DNA of 51,014 nucleotides from a virus. Shown here piece after piece: positions 16,960 through 26,252 of the stretch. The notes beneath the pieces are model-generated. The model was not told where the DNA came from and searched no databases. It worked only from the letters and a program-made list of their open reading frames with translations. A program made the position numbers and the translations under genes. Every line of letters starts with the position of its first letter. The first letter of the stretch is position 1. The DNA is taken from the IMG/VR virus record IMGVR_UViG_3300023184_000176, positions 1-51,014 of that record. One strand, written 5' to 3'.

Positions 16960-17799
16960 ATGATTAATTTTAATGAGGAATACTTTAGTAACAATTGTTA
17001 TTTTTTTCTTAAAGAGAGAGAGGATAAAATATCTTTATACTATTCTGTGGCAGATACTTTAACAGAATCAAGAAAGAAAGACGATAAAAAAGATTTCAAA
17101 AAGAAGGATTTAAAAAAAGTTAAAAATATTGTGAATAAATTTTTATCATCAAAAGAAAAGGTAACTAAAAAAGATATTGATAAAGAATTATCTAACGTAT
17201 CATCGTCAGGTGAAATTGAGGAATTTGTTGATTCTGAGGGAGGTCTTTTAAATACAAGAACACCGTATTTAAACATGGCGTTACACCCTAGAAAAACGAT
17301 GGACCAAACGATAACAATGACAAGGACTGCTAATGACCCCATAACAAGAGGTTATCGTGTTTATTATGGTGAGAATAAAGAAAATGAAGGTAACGTTGTA
17401 TCTGAAGTAGATTATTCTGACGCATTTGGTTTTGAAGAAACTGAAGATATGGACTTTAAAAATACTGTTAATACACTTAAAAAAATGGGTGTTGAGAATG
17501 CCGTTCATAGAGCGAAAGAATTGGGTAAATTACCTAAGGCGAAAAAACGAAACGGTAAATTAAGACAACGACTATCTGAAAAAGATAGTATTGAAGAACA
17601 AGAAAAACAAAAAATGTCTAAAATGGTCGAGGATATTTTGGCAAAAAAGTCCAACAAAGATTCTGACATTTTAAAAAAAGATAACGATAGTAGTGTTAGT
17701 AAAATTTTAATTAAAAACCTACAATCAATAAAAAAATTGGCAGATAAAGAGGGTATTAATATCTCCAAGTTAATTAATATATTAAAAACAAGTGAATAA
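16960..17799 (+). CDS. Charged protein of unknown function
   Basis: 279 residues, very rich in Lys, Asp and Glu. A Lys/Asp stretch (KKDDKKDFKKKDLKKVK) at about 39-55 is followed by a central segment TPYLNMALHPRKTMDQTITM with less charge, then predicted coiled helices to the end. Charged, helical proteins in this position can be scaffold or core components, but no family is recognised. It has its own TATTTAT motif and overlaps the next gene, which begins with GTG at 17792. Confidence 0.6.
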   Translation: MINFNEEYFSNNCYFFLKEREDKISLYYSVADTLTESRKKDDKKDFKKKDLKKVKNIVNKFLSSKEKVTKKDIDKELSNVSSSGEIEEFVDSEGGLLNTRTPYLNMALHPRKTMDQTITMTRTANDPITRGYRVYYGENKENEGNVVSEVDYSDAFGFEETEDMDFKNTVNTLKKMGVENAVHRAKELGKLPKAKKRNGKLRQRLSEKDSIEEQEKQKMSKMVEDILAKKSNKDSDILKKDNDSSVSKILIKNLQSIKKLADKEGINISKLINILKTSE

Positions 17800-18262
17800 A
17801 GATTTATACGGACATAAGGTTTCTTTACCTGAGGATGTTATCAATTATTTGGGTCAATGTTTTGACGCCGCTAAAGGCGCTAGCGAAAATACCGAAGGGT
17901 ATAAAAGAAACAAAGACCTGAGAGATAGTAAAGAAGTTACTTATCAACAACTTAAACGAATGAAAAATTGGTTTGACGACTTTAATGGTCATGAGAATGA
18001 ACTTCCCCATATATTAAACGGTGGTCATTATGTTAAAGGTTGGGTTAATACAACATTGGATTCTATGAGAGATAGTATTCATAACACAAAACAAAATAAA
18101 TCCGAGGTTTTGCCTAATCAATTTATCCAACCACATGAAAAGAACGGTATAAATGATATGAATAGACCCACTAAAAGTCATAAAACAAGTATTGGTGACT
18201 ATGATTTACAAGTCACTGAAAGCCTAAAAAGAATAAACGACCTAATAAAAAAAATAATATAA
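17792..18262 (+). CDS. Protein of unknown function (GTG start)
   Basis: 156 residues from a GTG that overlaps the preceding gene by 8 bp, with an A-rich tract just before it. It contains VTYQQLKRMKNWFDDFNGHE and GGHYVKGWVNTTLDSMRDSI, a helical pattern with conserved-looking Trp residues. The last 30 residues are a helix (DLQVTESLKRINDLIKKII). No catalytic motif is seen. It ends 1 bp before the next gene, so 16960-19539 is probably a single operon. Confidence 0.62.
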   Translation: MNKDLYGHKVSLPEDVINYLGQCFDAAKGASENTEGYKRNKDLRDSKEVTYQQLKRMKNWFDDFNGHENELPHILNGGHYVKGWVNTTLDSMRDSIHNTKQNKSEVLPNQFIQPHEKNGINDMNRPTKSHKTSIGDYDLQVTESLKRINDLIKKII

Positions 18263-18263
18263 T

Positions 18264-18560
18264 ATGGCAACAACAGAACCTTTAGATTTTTCTCAACCGA
18301 AAAACGACTTAACTTCAATCGCTGAAATAGAAAGAGCGAAACTTATCCCTAAGAATGATTATAAAAAAACGGCTTTCGAATACTCCTCAGTTAACCCTGA
18401 CGCAATTGCTGATGGTGATGCTCAAGGTAAAGGCACTGGAGGTGATTTAGATGTATATAATCAAAATGCGGGGGCAATCCAAGATATTCTTGAGAGAAAA
18501 GCGGAAACCGTGGTTAATGAATTTCAACCTAACAAACCGTACACAACACCAAGCGCATAA
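18264..18560 (+). CDS. Small protein of unknown function
   Basis: 98 residues, polar, with a Gly/Asp-rich middle (DADGDAQGK-like composition around residues 50-62) and a C-terminal PNKPYTTPSA. It shares one base with the following ATG (stop TAA and start ATG as TAATG), so translation is coupled. No recognisable domain. Likely a virion or assembly protein by context only. Confidence 0.6.
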   Translation: MATTEPLDFSQPKNDLTSIAEIERAKLIPKNDYKKTAFEYSSVNPDAIADGDAQGKGTGGDLDVYNQNAGAIQDILERKAETVVNEFQPNKPYTTPSA

Positions 18561-18964
18561 TGAAACTTTACAACATAACAAAATCCCTTATTTTAGAAGT
18601 AGCATCAATCGATTCTATCGTTGACGCTATCAAAAAAAGAAACAAAATAGTGATTTATTATGATGGTGATGAGCCAGGAGGTAGAGGTTTAAGAGAGATT
18701 GAACCTGTTTGTCTTGGTTACAGTAAATCAGATAATCCTGTTTTACGAGCATGGGATAGTGAAGGGTCTTCCCATACTTCATATAAAGGAGAACAACCTC
18801 TTCCTGGGTGGAGATTATTTAGAGTTGATAAGATTCTATCATTTAAACCTTCGGGAGAACAATTCTACGAACCAAAACCTAACTATAACCCAAAGGGGGA
18901 TAGAAGTATGAATAGGGTAATAATTAATGTTACCTTTGATAATAGACAGGAACAAAACGTTTAA
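18560..18964 (+). CDS. WYL-like domain protein with a possible capsid-targeting leader
   Basis: 134 residues. Residues about 18-100 match the WYL-domain layout (IVDAIKKRNKIVIYYDGD, RGLREIEPVCLGY, VLRAW, WRLFRVDKILSF), a fold that binds nucleic acid or ligands in bacterial regulators. No DNA-binding helix-turn-helix is attached. The N-terminus MKLYNITKSLILEVAS is a short amphipathic helix ending in I-L-E, which fits the (I/L)xE cleavage motif of T4-type prohead proteases. It may therefore be packaged into the capsid and delivered to the host. Confidence 0.62.
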   Translation: MKLYNITKSLILEVASIDSIVDAIKKRNKIVIYYDGDEPGGRGLREIEPVCLGYSKSDNPVLRAWDSEGSSHTSYKGEQPLPGWRLFRVDKILSFKPSGEQFYEPKPNYNPKGDRSMNRVIINVTFDNRQEQNV

Positions 18965-18966
18965 AT

Positions 18967-19539
18967 ATGACAAATGAAAATGAATTGATACAAAAATTAA
19001 TGGTATCTAGAAAAATAATGGAAAAACACAGTCAAATACCAAGAAACGGTACTCAAGGCAGTGTTCTTACCTCACCTATGGTAGAAGAATATTCTTCACC
19101 AACGGCAAAATATAATTTACCTTCCGATATGTTACAGGAAAGTAATATACCAATGAATAACTCAAGTCCTCAGATGGCGACTAAGGACAGAATCATGGCC
19201 TCAAAATTACCTGACGAGATTAAAATGTTAATGATTGAAAACCCAATTCAACAACCTGATTCAATGTCAGGGCCGACATTATCAAATGAGTTGGTTGAAA
19301 AGGCGTCAAGATTAATGAATAAAGGTAAAAGTGAACCAGCAAGACAACAAACAAGTCAACCTCAACCATCTATAAACAATGATTCATTAAAACAAATGAT
19401 GAGAGAAGTCGTTTCAGAAGTTTTATCTGAAAATGGTTTATTAGTTGAATCTGTAAGTAAATCAAATGACATTTTTTCTTTTAGAGTTGGTAAACATATC
19501 TTTGAGGGAAAAGTAACCAAAATTAAAAAGGTCCAATAA
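18967..19539 (+). CDS. Protein of unknown function, last gene of the 16960-19539 operon
   Basis: 190 residues. The first 140 are polar and low in complexity (Ser, Pro, Gln, Asn), with several short helices (MATKDRIMASKLPDEIKMLM). The final 45 form a small helix plus beta element (SLKQMMREVVSEVLSENGLL, then FSFRVGKHIFEGKVTKIKKV). This resembles adaptor or assembly proteins, but no family is recognised. A strong terminator follows 18 bp downstream. Confidence 0.6.
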   Translation: MTNENELIQKLMVSRKIMEKHSQIPRNGTQGSVLTSPMVEEYSSPTAKYNLPSDMLQESNIPMNNSSPQMATKDRIMASKLPDEIKMLMIENPIQQPDSMSGPTLSNELVEKASRLMNKGKSEPARQQTSQPQPSINNDSLKQMMREVVSEVLSENGLLVESVSKSNDIFSFRVGKHIFEGKVTKIKKVQ

Positions 19540-19557
19540 CTAAAATTATAATATTTA

Positions 19558-19589
19558 AATCCTCACCTAAAGTGGGGATTTTTTATTTT
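19558..19589 (+). terminator. Intrinsic terminator
   Basis: Arms AATCCTCAC (19558-19566) and GTGGGGATT (19572-19580) form a 9 bp stem with one G-T pair and a five-base loop, followed by TTTTATTTT. It closes the 16960-19539 operon and separates it from the glycan cluster. Confidence 0.85.
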
Positions 19590-19644
19590 AGTAGAGTTGA
19601 TAATACCCGTTTTTCATGTTATACTTCCTTATTAAAAGAAAATT

Positions 19645-20865
19645 ATGTCAGAAAAAATTAAAGTATTAGTTCTCCCCAGTGACAAAACTGGCGTTTCAAA
19701 GTTTAGGTCTGTCGGCCCTCATGTAATGTTACAAAACATGTATAATGATGACTTCCATGTCGATATTGATTACGAACCGAGAATAAATGACCAAAATTAT
19801 TGGAAACAATATCAGATAGTTCATGTTCATAGAAATATCGGACAAATATATGAACATACTCCACAGATTATTAGAAATTTAAAATCAATGGGTATTATTG
19901 TAATCGTTGATATTGATGATTATTGGTTACCAACAATGGAACACCCAATCCACAGTATTATCGTCCAAGATAAAATAAATGAAAAAATTGTTGCTAATTT
20001 AAGAGAGGCTAGTTATGTTACAACAACAACTAATTTATTTGCCAACGAAATTCGTAAGGTAAATAAAAATGTAATTGTTTTACCAAACGCGATTGACCCT
20101 AACGAAGGTCAATTTAATCAAAAATCAGAAGAATCTGATAAAATTAGAATAGGTTGGTTAGGAGGTTCTTCTCACTTACACGATTTAAAATTATTAGATG
20201 GTTTTGTGTCTAAAGTCGGTAAAGAACTTAATGAGAAAATCCAATACGTTTTATGTGGATTTGATACAAGAGGGAATGTAACAGAGATTAATAGACAAAC
20301 GGGAGAAAAGACTCAAAGACCTATTAAACCTGAAGAAACCGTTTGGATGAGGTATGAGGAGATTTTCACCGATAACTATAAAATAGTTGATGAAAATTAT
20401 AAAAAATTCCTAATGGAATTTAAAGAGGGAACGTATTCTTCTGATATACAATTACCATATCAAAGAGTTTGGACAAAACCTGTCACGTCATATGCGATGA
20501 ACTATTCTAAATTTGATATTTCATTGGCACCAATTAAGAATCACATCTTCAATAGAATGAAATCCCAACTTAAAGTCATTGAGGCAGGATTTTATAAGAA
20601 AGCAATTATTGCGTCTGAAGTTGGCCCATATACTATTGACCTTAAACATTGTTTAAAAAATGGGGAATTTGTTGACGGTAACGCAATGTTAGTTCAAGAA
20701 AATAGAAACCATGGTGATTGGTCTAAGTTTATTAAGAAGTTAGTAACTAACCCTAATTTGATTACGGACATGGGAGAACGTCTTTATGAAACAGTTAAAG
20801 ACACTTATGACCTTAGGGCGGTGACGAAAACCCGATGCGAATTTTATAAATCTTTAATTAAATAA
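19645..20865 (+). CDS. GT-B fold glycosyltransferase (GT4-like)
   Basis: 406 residues. The N-terminal Rossmann half starts KIKVLVLPSDKTGVSKFR. A second half begins RIGWLGGSSHLHDLKLL at about residue 168, and the acceptor-type signature LKVIEAGFYKKAIIASEVGP sits near 310. This is the usual GT4 order, with the conserved Glu (VIEAG) that contacts the donor. Acts in the cytoplasm on a nucleotide-sugar donor. It opens the plus-strand glycan cluster after the terminator. The next gene, an exonuclease, starts 3 bp downstream. Confidence 0.82.
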   Translation: MSEKIKVLVLPSDKTGVSKFRSVGPHVMLQNMYNDDFHVDIDYEPRINDQNYWKQYQIVHVHRNIGQIYEHTPQIIRNLKSMGIIVIVDIDDYWLPTMEHPIHSIIVQDKINEKIVANLREASYVTTTTNLFANEIRKVNKNVIVLPNAIDPNEGQFNQKSEESDKIRIGWLGGSSHLHDLKLLDGFVSKVGKELNEKIQYVLCGFDTRGNVTEINRQTGEKTQRPIKPEETVWMRYEEIFTDNYKIVDENYKKFLMEFKEGTYSSDIQLPYQRVWTKPVTSYAMNYSKFDISLAPIKNHIFNRMKSQLKVIEAGFYKKAIIASEVGPYTIDLKHCLKNGEFVDGNAMLVQENRNHGDWSKFIKKLVTNPNLITDMGERLYETVKDTYDLRAVTKTRCEFYKSLIK

Positions 20866-20868
20866 ATC

Positions 20869-21597
20869 ATGATAAAAATACCCATTACCAAAATTTTATT
20901 TTTAGACATTGAGACCGTTGGTATCTGTAAAGATTGGTCATCATGTCAAGAATCACACCCTAAAGTCTCCGAACAATTTATTAAATATTTTGATTGGTTC
21001 TTAAAAAGATTTCCAGAAGACAATGTTCCTACTGAAGGTCTTCAGGAAGAACTTGATAAAATTAATGATGTTTATAAGAAAAGAACCGCATTAGTTCCTG
21101 AGTTCGCTAAAATAGTTTGTGTTAGTGTTGCGTTTGTAACTGACAATGGAGAGACTAAATCTCAAACGTTTTCAGGAGACGATGAAAAAGAACTTTTAAA
21201 AGGAGTTCAAAAACTATTAGATAGATGTGGTAAGTTAGATTTCTTTTTATGTGGTCATAACTTAAAAAACTTTGACATTCCTATGTTAGCAAAACGTATG
21301 ATAGTTAATGGTTTATTACCACCATCAATACTTCCGTCATACGATACTAAACCATGGGAGATAAAGGCTATTGATACTAAAGAAATTTGGCAATACGGTT
21401 CGTATACATCAATTGGGTCATTGGACTTAATGTGTACTTGTATGGAAGTTCCTTCACCAAAAAATGGCGAAGTGACTGGTGATAAAGTACATGATTCATA
21501 TTGGAATAAAAATATGTTAAAAGAAATATCGGAATACTGTGAAAAAGATGTTCAAGTATTAATCGATGTAATAAAAAAATTAAAAGAATTAGAATAA
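20869..21597 (+). CDS. DnaQ-like 3'-5' exonuclease (PolB-exonuclease type)
   Basis: 242 residues. Exo motif I is FLDIETVG, motif II is CGHNLKNFDIPML and motif III is YCEKDVQVLID, so the DEDD catalytic set is complete. It resembles free-standing exonuclease domains related to family B polymerase proofreading. Likely roles are nucleic-acid processing or repair in replication. It is out of place among glycosyltransferases but is followed directly by a dUTPase (TAATG overlap), so the two make a small nucleotide-metabolism pair. Confidence 0.85.
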   Translation: MIKIPITKILFLDIETVGICKDWSSCQESHPKVSEQFIKYFDWFLKRFPEDNVPTEGLQEELDKINDVYKKRTALVPEFAKIVCVSVAFVTDNGETKSQTFSGDDEKELLKGVQKLLDRCGKLDFFLCGHNLKNFDIPMLAKRMIVNGLLPPSILPSYDTKPWEIKAIDTKEIWQYGSYTSIGSLDLMCTCMEVPSPKNGEVTGDKVHDSYWNKNMLKEISEYCEKDVQVLIDVIKKLKELE

Positions 21598-22187
21598 TGG
21601 ATTTAAATTCACTAAAAGAACAGGCAGATAAATTACAAGAGTATTTAAATCAGCATAATGACAACGAAATAGATTATGATATGATTTTACAAGAGCATGG
21701 TCTTGATGTTAAATCATTGGAAAAAGAAATGGCCAATTACGCGCCAAAGTTAGATTTGGGTTATGTTAAACTACATCCCGACGCAATTACCCCAAAGTAT
21801 AACTATGAAACCGATTCGGGGTTTGATTTACATTCAATCGAAGAGGTTGAGATACCCGCCTTTGGTAGAGCGTTAGTTCCTACAGGAATATCTTTTGATA
21901 TTAAAGACGGATATGAAATCCAAGTTAGGTCAAAAAGTGGTTTGGCGATTAATCAGGGATTAATGATTCTTAACTCTCCAGGAACTGTTGACAATGGATA
22001 TTCAGGTGAAGTTAAAGGAATCCTTTTTAACACCAATAACCATCCTGTAACAATTACCAAAGGTATGAAAATAGGTCAAGCGGTTCTTTGTCCTGTAGTT
22101 AACGGTAAGTGGGTTAATTTGGTGCAACAAAATAAAATAAACGAAAAAGACAGAGCAGATAAAGGGTTTGGCTCAACTGGAATATAA
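21597..22187 (+). CDS. dut: dUTP diphosphatase (trimeric dUTPase) with N-terminal extension
   Basis: 196 residues. The five dUTPase motifs are present: ETDSGFDLHS, RSKSGLA, GTVDNGYSGEV, GMKIGQAVL and RADKGFGSTG. The enzyme turns dUTP into dUMP and diphosphate, limiting uracil in DNA and feeding dTMP synthesis. Residues 1-55 are an extra acidic helical segment (LKEQADKLQEYLNQHN) absent from the minimal enzyme. The last motif is complete, so it should be active. Confidence 0.95.
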   Translation: MDLNSLKEQADKLQEYLNQHNDNEIDYDMILQEHGLDVKSLEKEMANYAPKLDLGYVKLHPDAITPKYNYETDSGFDLHSIEEVEIPAFGRALVPTGISFDIKDGYEIQVRSKSGLAINQGLMILNSPGTVDNGYSGEVKGILFNTNNHPVTITKGMKIGQAVLCPVVNGKWVNLVQQNKINEKDRADKGFGSTGI

Positions 22188-22193
22188 TTACAA

Positions 22194-22937
22194 ATGATGA
22201 AAACGGTGTCTACCTTTATTTTTGTTCACGACCAATCAATTATTTTAGATTTTATAAAATGCCAAAAATTTAAACAATTAGATAATGTAAAATACGTATT
22301 TGTGGGGGGTAAAGACACTTCAATGATTGAATCTAACCCTGACGTGATTATTTGTAATAAATTACCATTTAATCTTGAACAATACCCTAAATTAACATCG
22401 TACACAGGATGGTATGCTATATGGAAAAACGGTTTATACGATTCTTCAGATTATTTAAATTTATTAGAATACGATGTTAACTTAACGGATAATTTTGATA
22501 AAATAGTTAAAGAAAGTTTAAATTTTGACGTTATTGGATATATACCATTTAATGTTCATCACAATAATTTTGCGAAACATAAACCTTGGTCCGAAGATTT
22601 AATAACATCAATTCATAAAAATTATAATATTAATGTTCATGAATTTATAAATACGTTACCTTTTAATAAAGAATGTAGCGTTACATCAAATCATACATTT
22701 AGTAAGAAAAGTTTTGAAGATTATATGAAGTGGGTTAATCCATTGATTGATGATATAAAACACTCTGAATTATCGGGACATCAGGTTGAAAGGTCAATTA
22801 GTTTATTTTATTTGATTAATAAATTAAATTACAATGTGATTGATAATATATTAACACATTTCCAATTTGATAGTCATAGAACTCAAAATATTAGTCAAGA
22901 TAAATTTAAAAATAAATATAATAAATTATTAAAATAA
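22194..22937 (+). CDS. Putative glycosyltransferase-like protein
   Basis: 247 residues. Features are a strand-rich start (STFIFVHDQSIILDFIKCQK), then YTGWYAIWKNGLYDSSDYLN followed by LLEYDVNLTDNF, an acidic strand end that could hold the metal. The pattern resembles GT-A-type proteins found in capsule loci, but the assignment is uncertain. ATGATG allows a start at 22194 or 22197. Low-GC, Asn/Lys-rich codons are shared with the rest of the cluster to 31094. Confidence 0.55.
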   Translation: MMKTVSTFIFVHDQSIILDFIKCQKFKQLDNVKYVFVGGKDTSMIESNPDVIICNKLPFNLEQYPKLTSYTGWYAIWKNGLYDSSDYLNLLEYDVNLTDNFDKIVKESLNFDVIGYIPFNVHHNNFAKHKPWSEDLITSIHKNYNINVHEFINTLPFNKECSVTSNHTFSKKSFEDYMKWVNPLIDDIKHSELSGHQVERSISLFYLINKLNYNVIDNILTHFQFDSHRTQNISQDKFKNKYNKLLK

Positions 22938-22941
22938 ATTT

Positions 22942-23628
22942 ATGTTTGATAAAATCAAAATATTAACTTTTGCCAAAGGTAATTTCATAGAATCTCAAAA
23001 TAAGTTAAAAAAACATCTTACTGATATAGGGATAAAAAACCAAAAACATTTAACTGACTCTGATTTACCTGAAAATTTTAAAAAAGAATTTGAAAATTAT
23101 TTCTTGGAAAAAAGGGGGTATGGTTATTGGATTTGGAAACCATTCATCATACTAAATGAGTTAAAAAATATTTCTAATGATGAAATTTTACTTTACATAG
23201 ATTCTACAGATTTACCTAAATCGCCTTTTTTTGATTTAATATTAAACCACTTTAAAACTGAAAATATTTTTCTAACAAACAGGGGGTATAAACATGGAGA
23301 TTGGACAAAAAGAGATTGTTTTATTCATATGAATTGTGATAATGAAAAATATTACAATGAATTTCAGTTAGAGGCCGGATTATTAGCTTTCAAAAAAAAT
23401 GATTTATGTTTCTCAATTTTAACTGAATGGTTTGAAAATATGAAAAACAAAAAAATATTAGATGATACCCCTAACACTTTAGGATTTCCTAATCTACCTA
23501 ATTTTAGAGACCACAGACATGACCAAAGTATATTAACCAATTTAAGTATACAAAAAAATATTAAAAGTACTAATATTAGTCGAGATTATGTTATTTTCAA
23601 TTATAACCAACCCAAAAAATATTCATGA
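22942..23628 (+). CDS. Putative capsule-type glycosyltransferase (GYGYWIWKP motif)
   Basis: 228 residues. The segment RGYGYWIWKPFII followed by ILLYIDSTDLP is the hallmark of a group of predicted sugar transferases in bacterial capsule and O-antigen loci. A later QLEAGLLAFKKND and FRDHRHDQSIL with His and Asp residues fit an active-site end. It overlaps the next gene by 4 bp (ATGA). The donor and acceptor are unknown. Confidence 0.68.
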   Translation: MFDKIKILTFAKGNFIESQNKLKKHLTDIGIKNQKHLTDSDLPENFKKEFENYFLEKRGYGYWIWKPFIILNELKNISNDEILLYIDSTDLPKSPFFDLILNHFKTENIFLTNRGYKHGDWTKRDCFIHMNCDNEKYYNEFQLEAGLLAFKKNDLCFSILTEWFENMKNKKILDDTPNTLGFPNLPNFRDHRHDQSILTNLSIQKNIKSTNISRDYVIFNYNQPKKYS

Positions 23629-24272
23629 AAACACTCAGAGAAATTGTAAATTTCAACAACAATATAGAAAAAGACTACTATGAAAGTTTAATTAATTATG
23701 AAAATACTTTCATAGAAATACTAAAAGTTTGTAACAATAAGTTTGACGTTGGTACTGGTAGTTATTTATTTGATGGTAAAAAGTATGAATACTGCGATAA
23801 AATGTATCAAAAACAAGTTTTACTTTTTGAAAAAGTTAAAAATATTGATAGTGTATTAGAAATAGGTACGTATATGGGACATTCATTGCTAATTATGTTA
23901 ATGTCAAACCCAAAACTTAAAATTACATGTATAGATATAGATGATACTTACAGTTTACCAGTAATAAATTTTTTAAGAAAAAAATTTAACACGGATATTA
24001 ATTTTATTAAAGGAGATAGTATTAAGACAATCCCTAATTTAAATGAAAAATTTGATTTGTTTCACATAGATGGGACACACAAATTGGAGTTTGTAAACAA
24101 AGAGTTTCAAATGTGTAAACATTTATCATCAAGTAATATTATGAACGTTATATTTGACGATTATGATAACGTGACCGAAATGAAAAATATAATAAATAAA
24201 GAACATGTGATATTAGAACAAATAACCCCAAATTGTAATTGGAGGAATTCTTACTTAAAAATAAAATTATGA
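23625..24272 (+). CDS. Class I SAM-dependent methyltransferase
   Basis: 215 residues. SAM motif I is VLEIGTYMGHSLLIM at about residue 77, the acidic end of strand 2 is ITCIDIDD, and DLFHIDGTHKLEFV marks the metal-dependent subgroup often used on sugars. A following NVIFDDYDN supports a metal site. It likely O-methylates a sugar of the cluster's product. The stop overlaps the next start as ATGA. Confidence 0.8.
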   Translation: MKTLREIVNFNNNIEKDYYESLINYENTFIEILKVCNNKFDVGTGSYLFDGKKYEYCDKMYQKQVLLFEKVKNIDSVLEIGTYMGHSLLIMLMSNPKLKITCIDIDDTYSLPVINFLRKKFNTDINFIKGDSIKTIPNLNEKFDLFHIDGTHKLEFVNKEFQMCKHLSSSNIMNVIFDDYDNVTEMKNIINKEHVILEQITPNCNWRNSYLKIKL

Positions 24273-24889
24273 AAACAAAACTATGTGAAATTATGACCAA
24301 ACACGGAAGTGATAAGGGAGTAGGTGTACATAACTACACGTTAATGTATTACGAAATGTTTAAAGACATACAAAATAAAAAATTGAATATCTTTGAATTA
24401 GGTTTAGGCACTAACAATACTGATGTTCCATCAAATATGGGAAAATCTGGGACACCAGGAGCCTCATTAAGAGGATGGAGAGAATTTTTTATAAATTCTA
24501 ACATATTTGGGGCTGACATAGATAAACGAATTCTTTTTAATGAAGAAAGAATTAAAACTTTTTATTGTAACCAAAAAGATGTGTTAGATATTGAGAATAT
24601 GTGGAATAATACGATATTAAACGATATTTTATTTGATATTATTATTGAGGATGGTTTACATGAATTTGACGCTAATTTAATTTTTTTAGAAAATTCTTTA
24701 CATAAAATTAATGATGGTGGTGTGTACATATGTGAAGATTTAAAACTAGACACCGTAGAATTATTTAAAAAAGAAATTCCGTCTTTAAAAGAGAAATTCC
24801 CAAAATTTGATTTTGAGGTTGTTATTTTAGAAAATATTAATAATAAGTATAATGACAATAACTTATTATTGGTTAAAAAATTAAATTAA
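24269..24889 (+). CDS. Class I SAM-dependent methyltransferase, sugar O-methyltransferase type
   Basis: 206 residues from the ATG at 24269, which overlaps the previous stop. An upstream in-frame ATG at 24239 lies deep in that gene and is not favoured. It opens KLCEIMTKHGSDKG, then IFELGLGTNNTDVPSNMG (motif I region), GASLRGWREFF, FGADID and IIIEDGLHEFDAN with the metal-ligand-type acidic residues. This order matches sugar methyltransferases from macrolide and capsule pathways. No membrane segment is present. Confidence 0.78.
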   Translation: MKTKLCEIMTKHGSDKGVGVHNYTLMYYEMFKDIQNKKLNIFELGLGTNNTDVPSNMGKSGTPGASLRGWREFFINSNIFGADIDKRILFNEERIKTFYCNQKDVLDIENMWNNTILNDILFDIIIEDGLHEFDANLIFLENSLHKINDGGVYICEDLKLDTVELFKKEIPSLKEKFPKFDFEVVILENINNKYNDNNLLLVKKLN

Positions 24890-24900
24890 AGTATTATAAA

Positions 24901-25596
24901 ATGAAAATTTTTATAAAAAAACATTTAGGTTTAGGAGACACCATCATACATAATGGAATGATAAGAAAACTGTCTGAAGACAATCAGAATGATGAAATAC
25001 ATATCCCCTCATGTCCTCATAATGTAAAAAACATAACCTATATGTTTAGAGACAATAAAAAAATAAAAGTGGTGGAATTAGAGGATTGCAGTGTCCGTTC
25101 TATGGATTCCTATCTTAGTAAAAACAAATATGAAAAAATAATTAATACTTGTTTAAATAACAATTCTAAATTTAATTATCGTACATATTTTGACGACGCT
25201 TTTTATATGTCTGTCAATATGGACCCGTCAATTAAGAAAAAGTATTTTCACATTGAGCGTGATATTAAATCAGAAAATAAAGTTTTTGATGAATTAATTA
25301 CAAGTAAAGGTATTACAGAATACTTGTTTGTTCATGAAAAACCTGAATTAAATATTATAATAAATCGAGAAAAAATGGAACTTGGTCTACCAATAATAAC
25401 TGCCGACTCTAAATACGGTATATTTGAATTACTAAAGGTAATTGAAATGGCAAAAAGCGTTAATATAATTAGTAGTTCATTTTTAAGTTTATTTACGTGT
25501 AAAAAGTATAATCAAAATACAATTGCCCATATGTATTGTGATAGGTCTTATGTTTCACCTTATATTATAAAAAATAACATAAAGGTTTTAATATAA
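24901..25596 (+). CDS. GT9-like heptosyltransferase-related protein
   Basis: 231 residues. The N-terminus HLGLGDTIIHNGMIRKLSE matches the first Rossmann turn of ADP-heptose-type (GT9) glycosyltransferases. The protein is shorter than the usual 320 or so, with a reduced C-terminal half (FELLKVIEMAKSVNIISSSF). It may be a compact or degraded member. No frameshift is evident. Confidence 0.58.
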   Translation: MKIFIKKHLGLGDTIIHNGMIRKLSEDNQNDEIHIPSCPHNVKNITYMFRDNKKIKVVELEDCSVRSMDSYLSKNKYEKIINTCLNNNSKFNYRTYFDDAFYMSVNMDPSIKKKYFHIERDIKSENKVFDELITSKGITEYLFVHEKPELNIIINREKMELGLPIITADSKYGIFELLKVIEMAKSVNIISSSFLSLFTCKKYNQNTIAHMYCDRSYVSPYIIKNNIKVLI

Positions 25597-25602
25597 TATA
25601 AA

Positions 25603-26244
25603 ATGAATAAAGATGTTATATACATAATAGGTACGGGTGGTTTTGCTAAAGAAGTTTTTTTCTTATTAAAAGAAATTAATCTTTATGATTTTAAAGGATT
25701 TGTTGACTATAAACCTAAAAATAAATATTTAGTCATTGGGTCAGATTCTAACCCTATCATAGATGAAGAAGAGTTTTTATCCGAATATAAAGGTTCTAAT
25801 ATTGTTATAGGTGTTGGTAGACCTCACTTATTAAAAATACTATCAGAAAAATTTAAAGATTTTAAAACACCAAACATTATTCACCCGACATTTATTTCAG
25901 ATAAAAAAAATATAAACATAGGTGTTGGTAATATAATTACTGCGGGTGTTATTTTTACTACCGATATAAAAATTGGTTCTTTTAATGTGTTTAATTTAAA
26001 CATTACGATAGGTCACGATTCGGTAATTGGGAATCAAAATGTATTTAACCCATCTTGTAATATATCCGGTAATAACAAGATAGGTAATCAAAATCTATTT
26101 GGTGTTGGTTCTATTAGTTTAGAAAACATGGAAATAGGTAATAATAATATTATAGGTGCTTCAGCACTTTTAACAAAAAGTATTAATAACGATGGAATCT
26201 ATATGGGTGTCCCAGCAAAATTAATTAAAAATAATAATAAATAA
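25603..26244 (+). CDS. NeuD-like sugar O-acyltransferase (left-handed beta-helix)
   Basis: 213 residues. N-terminal Rossmann-like domain (YIIGTGGFAKEVFFLLKE) followed by hexapeptide repeats from about residue 105 (INIGVGNIITAGVIF, IGHDSVIGNQNVFNP, GNNKIGNQNLFG, IGNNNIIGA) and a terminal YMGVPAKLIK. The layout is that of NeuD and PglD acyltransferases, which O- or N-acetylate sugars with acetyl-CoA as donor. His in GHDS is the likely catalytic base. It sits beside a DegT-type aminotransferase, a common pairing in amino-sugar synthesis. Confidence 0.85.
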   Translation: MNKDVIYIIGTGGFAKEVFFLLKEINLYDFKGFVDYKPKNKYLVIGSDSNPIIDEEEFLSEYKGSNIVIGVGRPHLLKILSEKFKDFKTPNIIHPTFISDKKNINIGVGNIITAGVIFTTDIKIGSFNVFNLNITIGHDSVIGNQNVFNPSCNISGNNKIGNQNLFGVGSISLENMEIGNNNIIGASALLTKSINNDGIYMGVPAKLIKNNNK

Positions 26245-26252
26245 TAAATAAA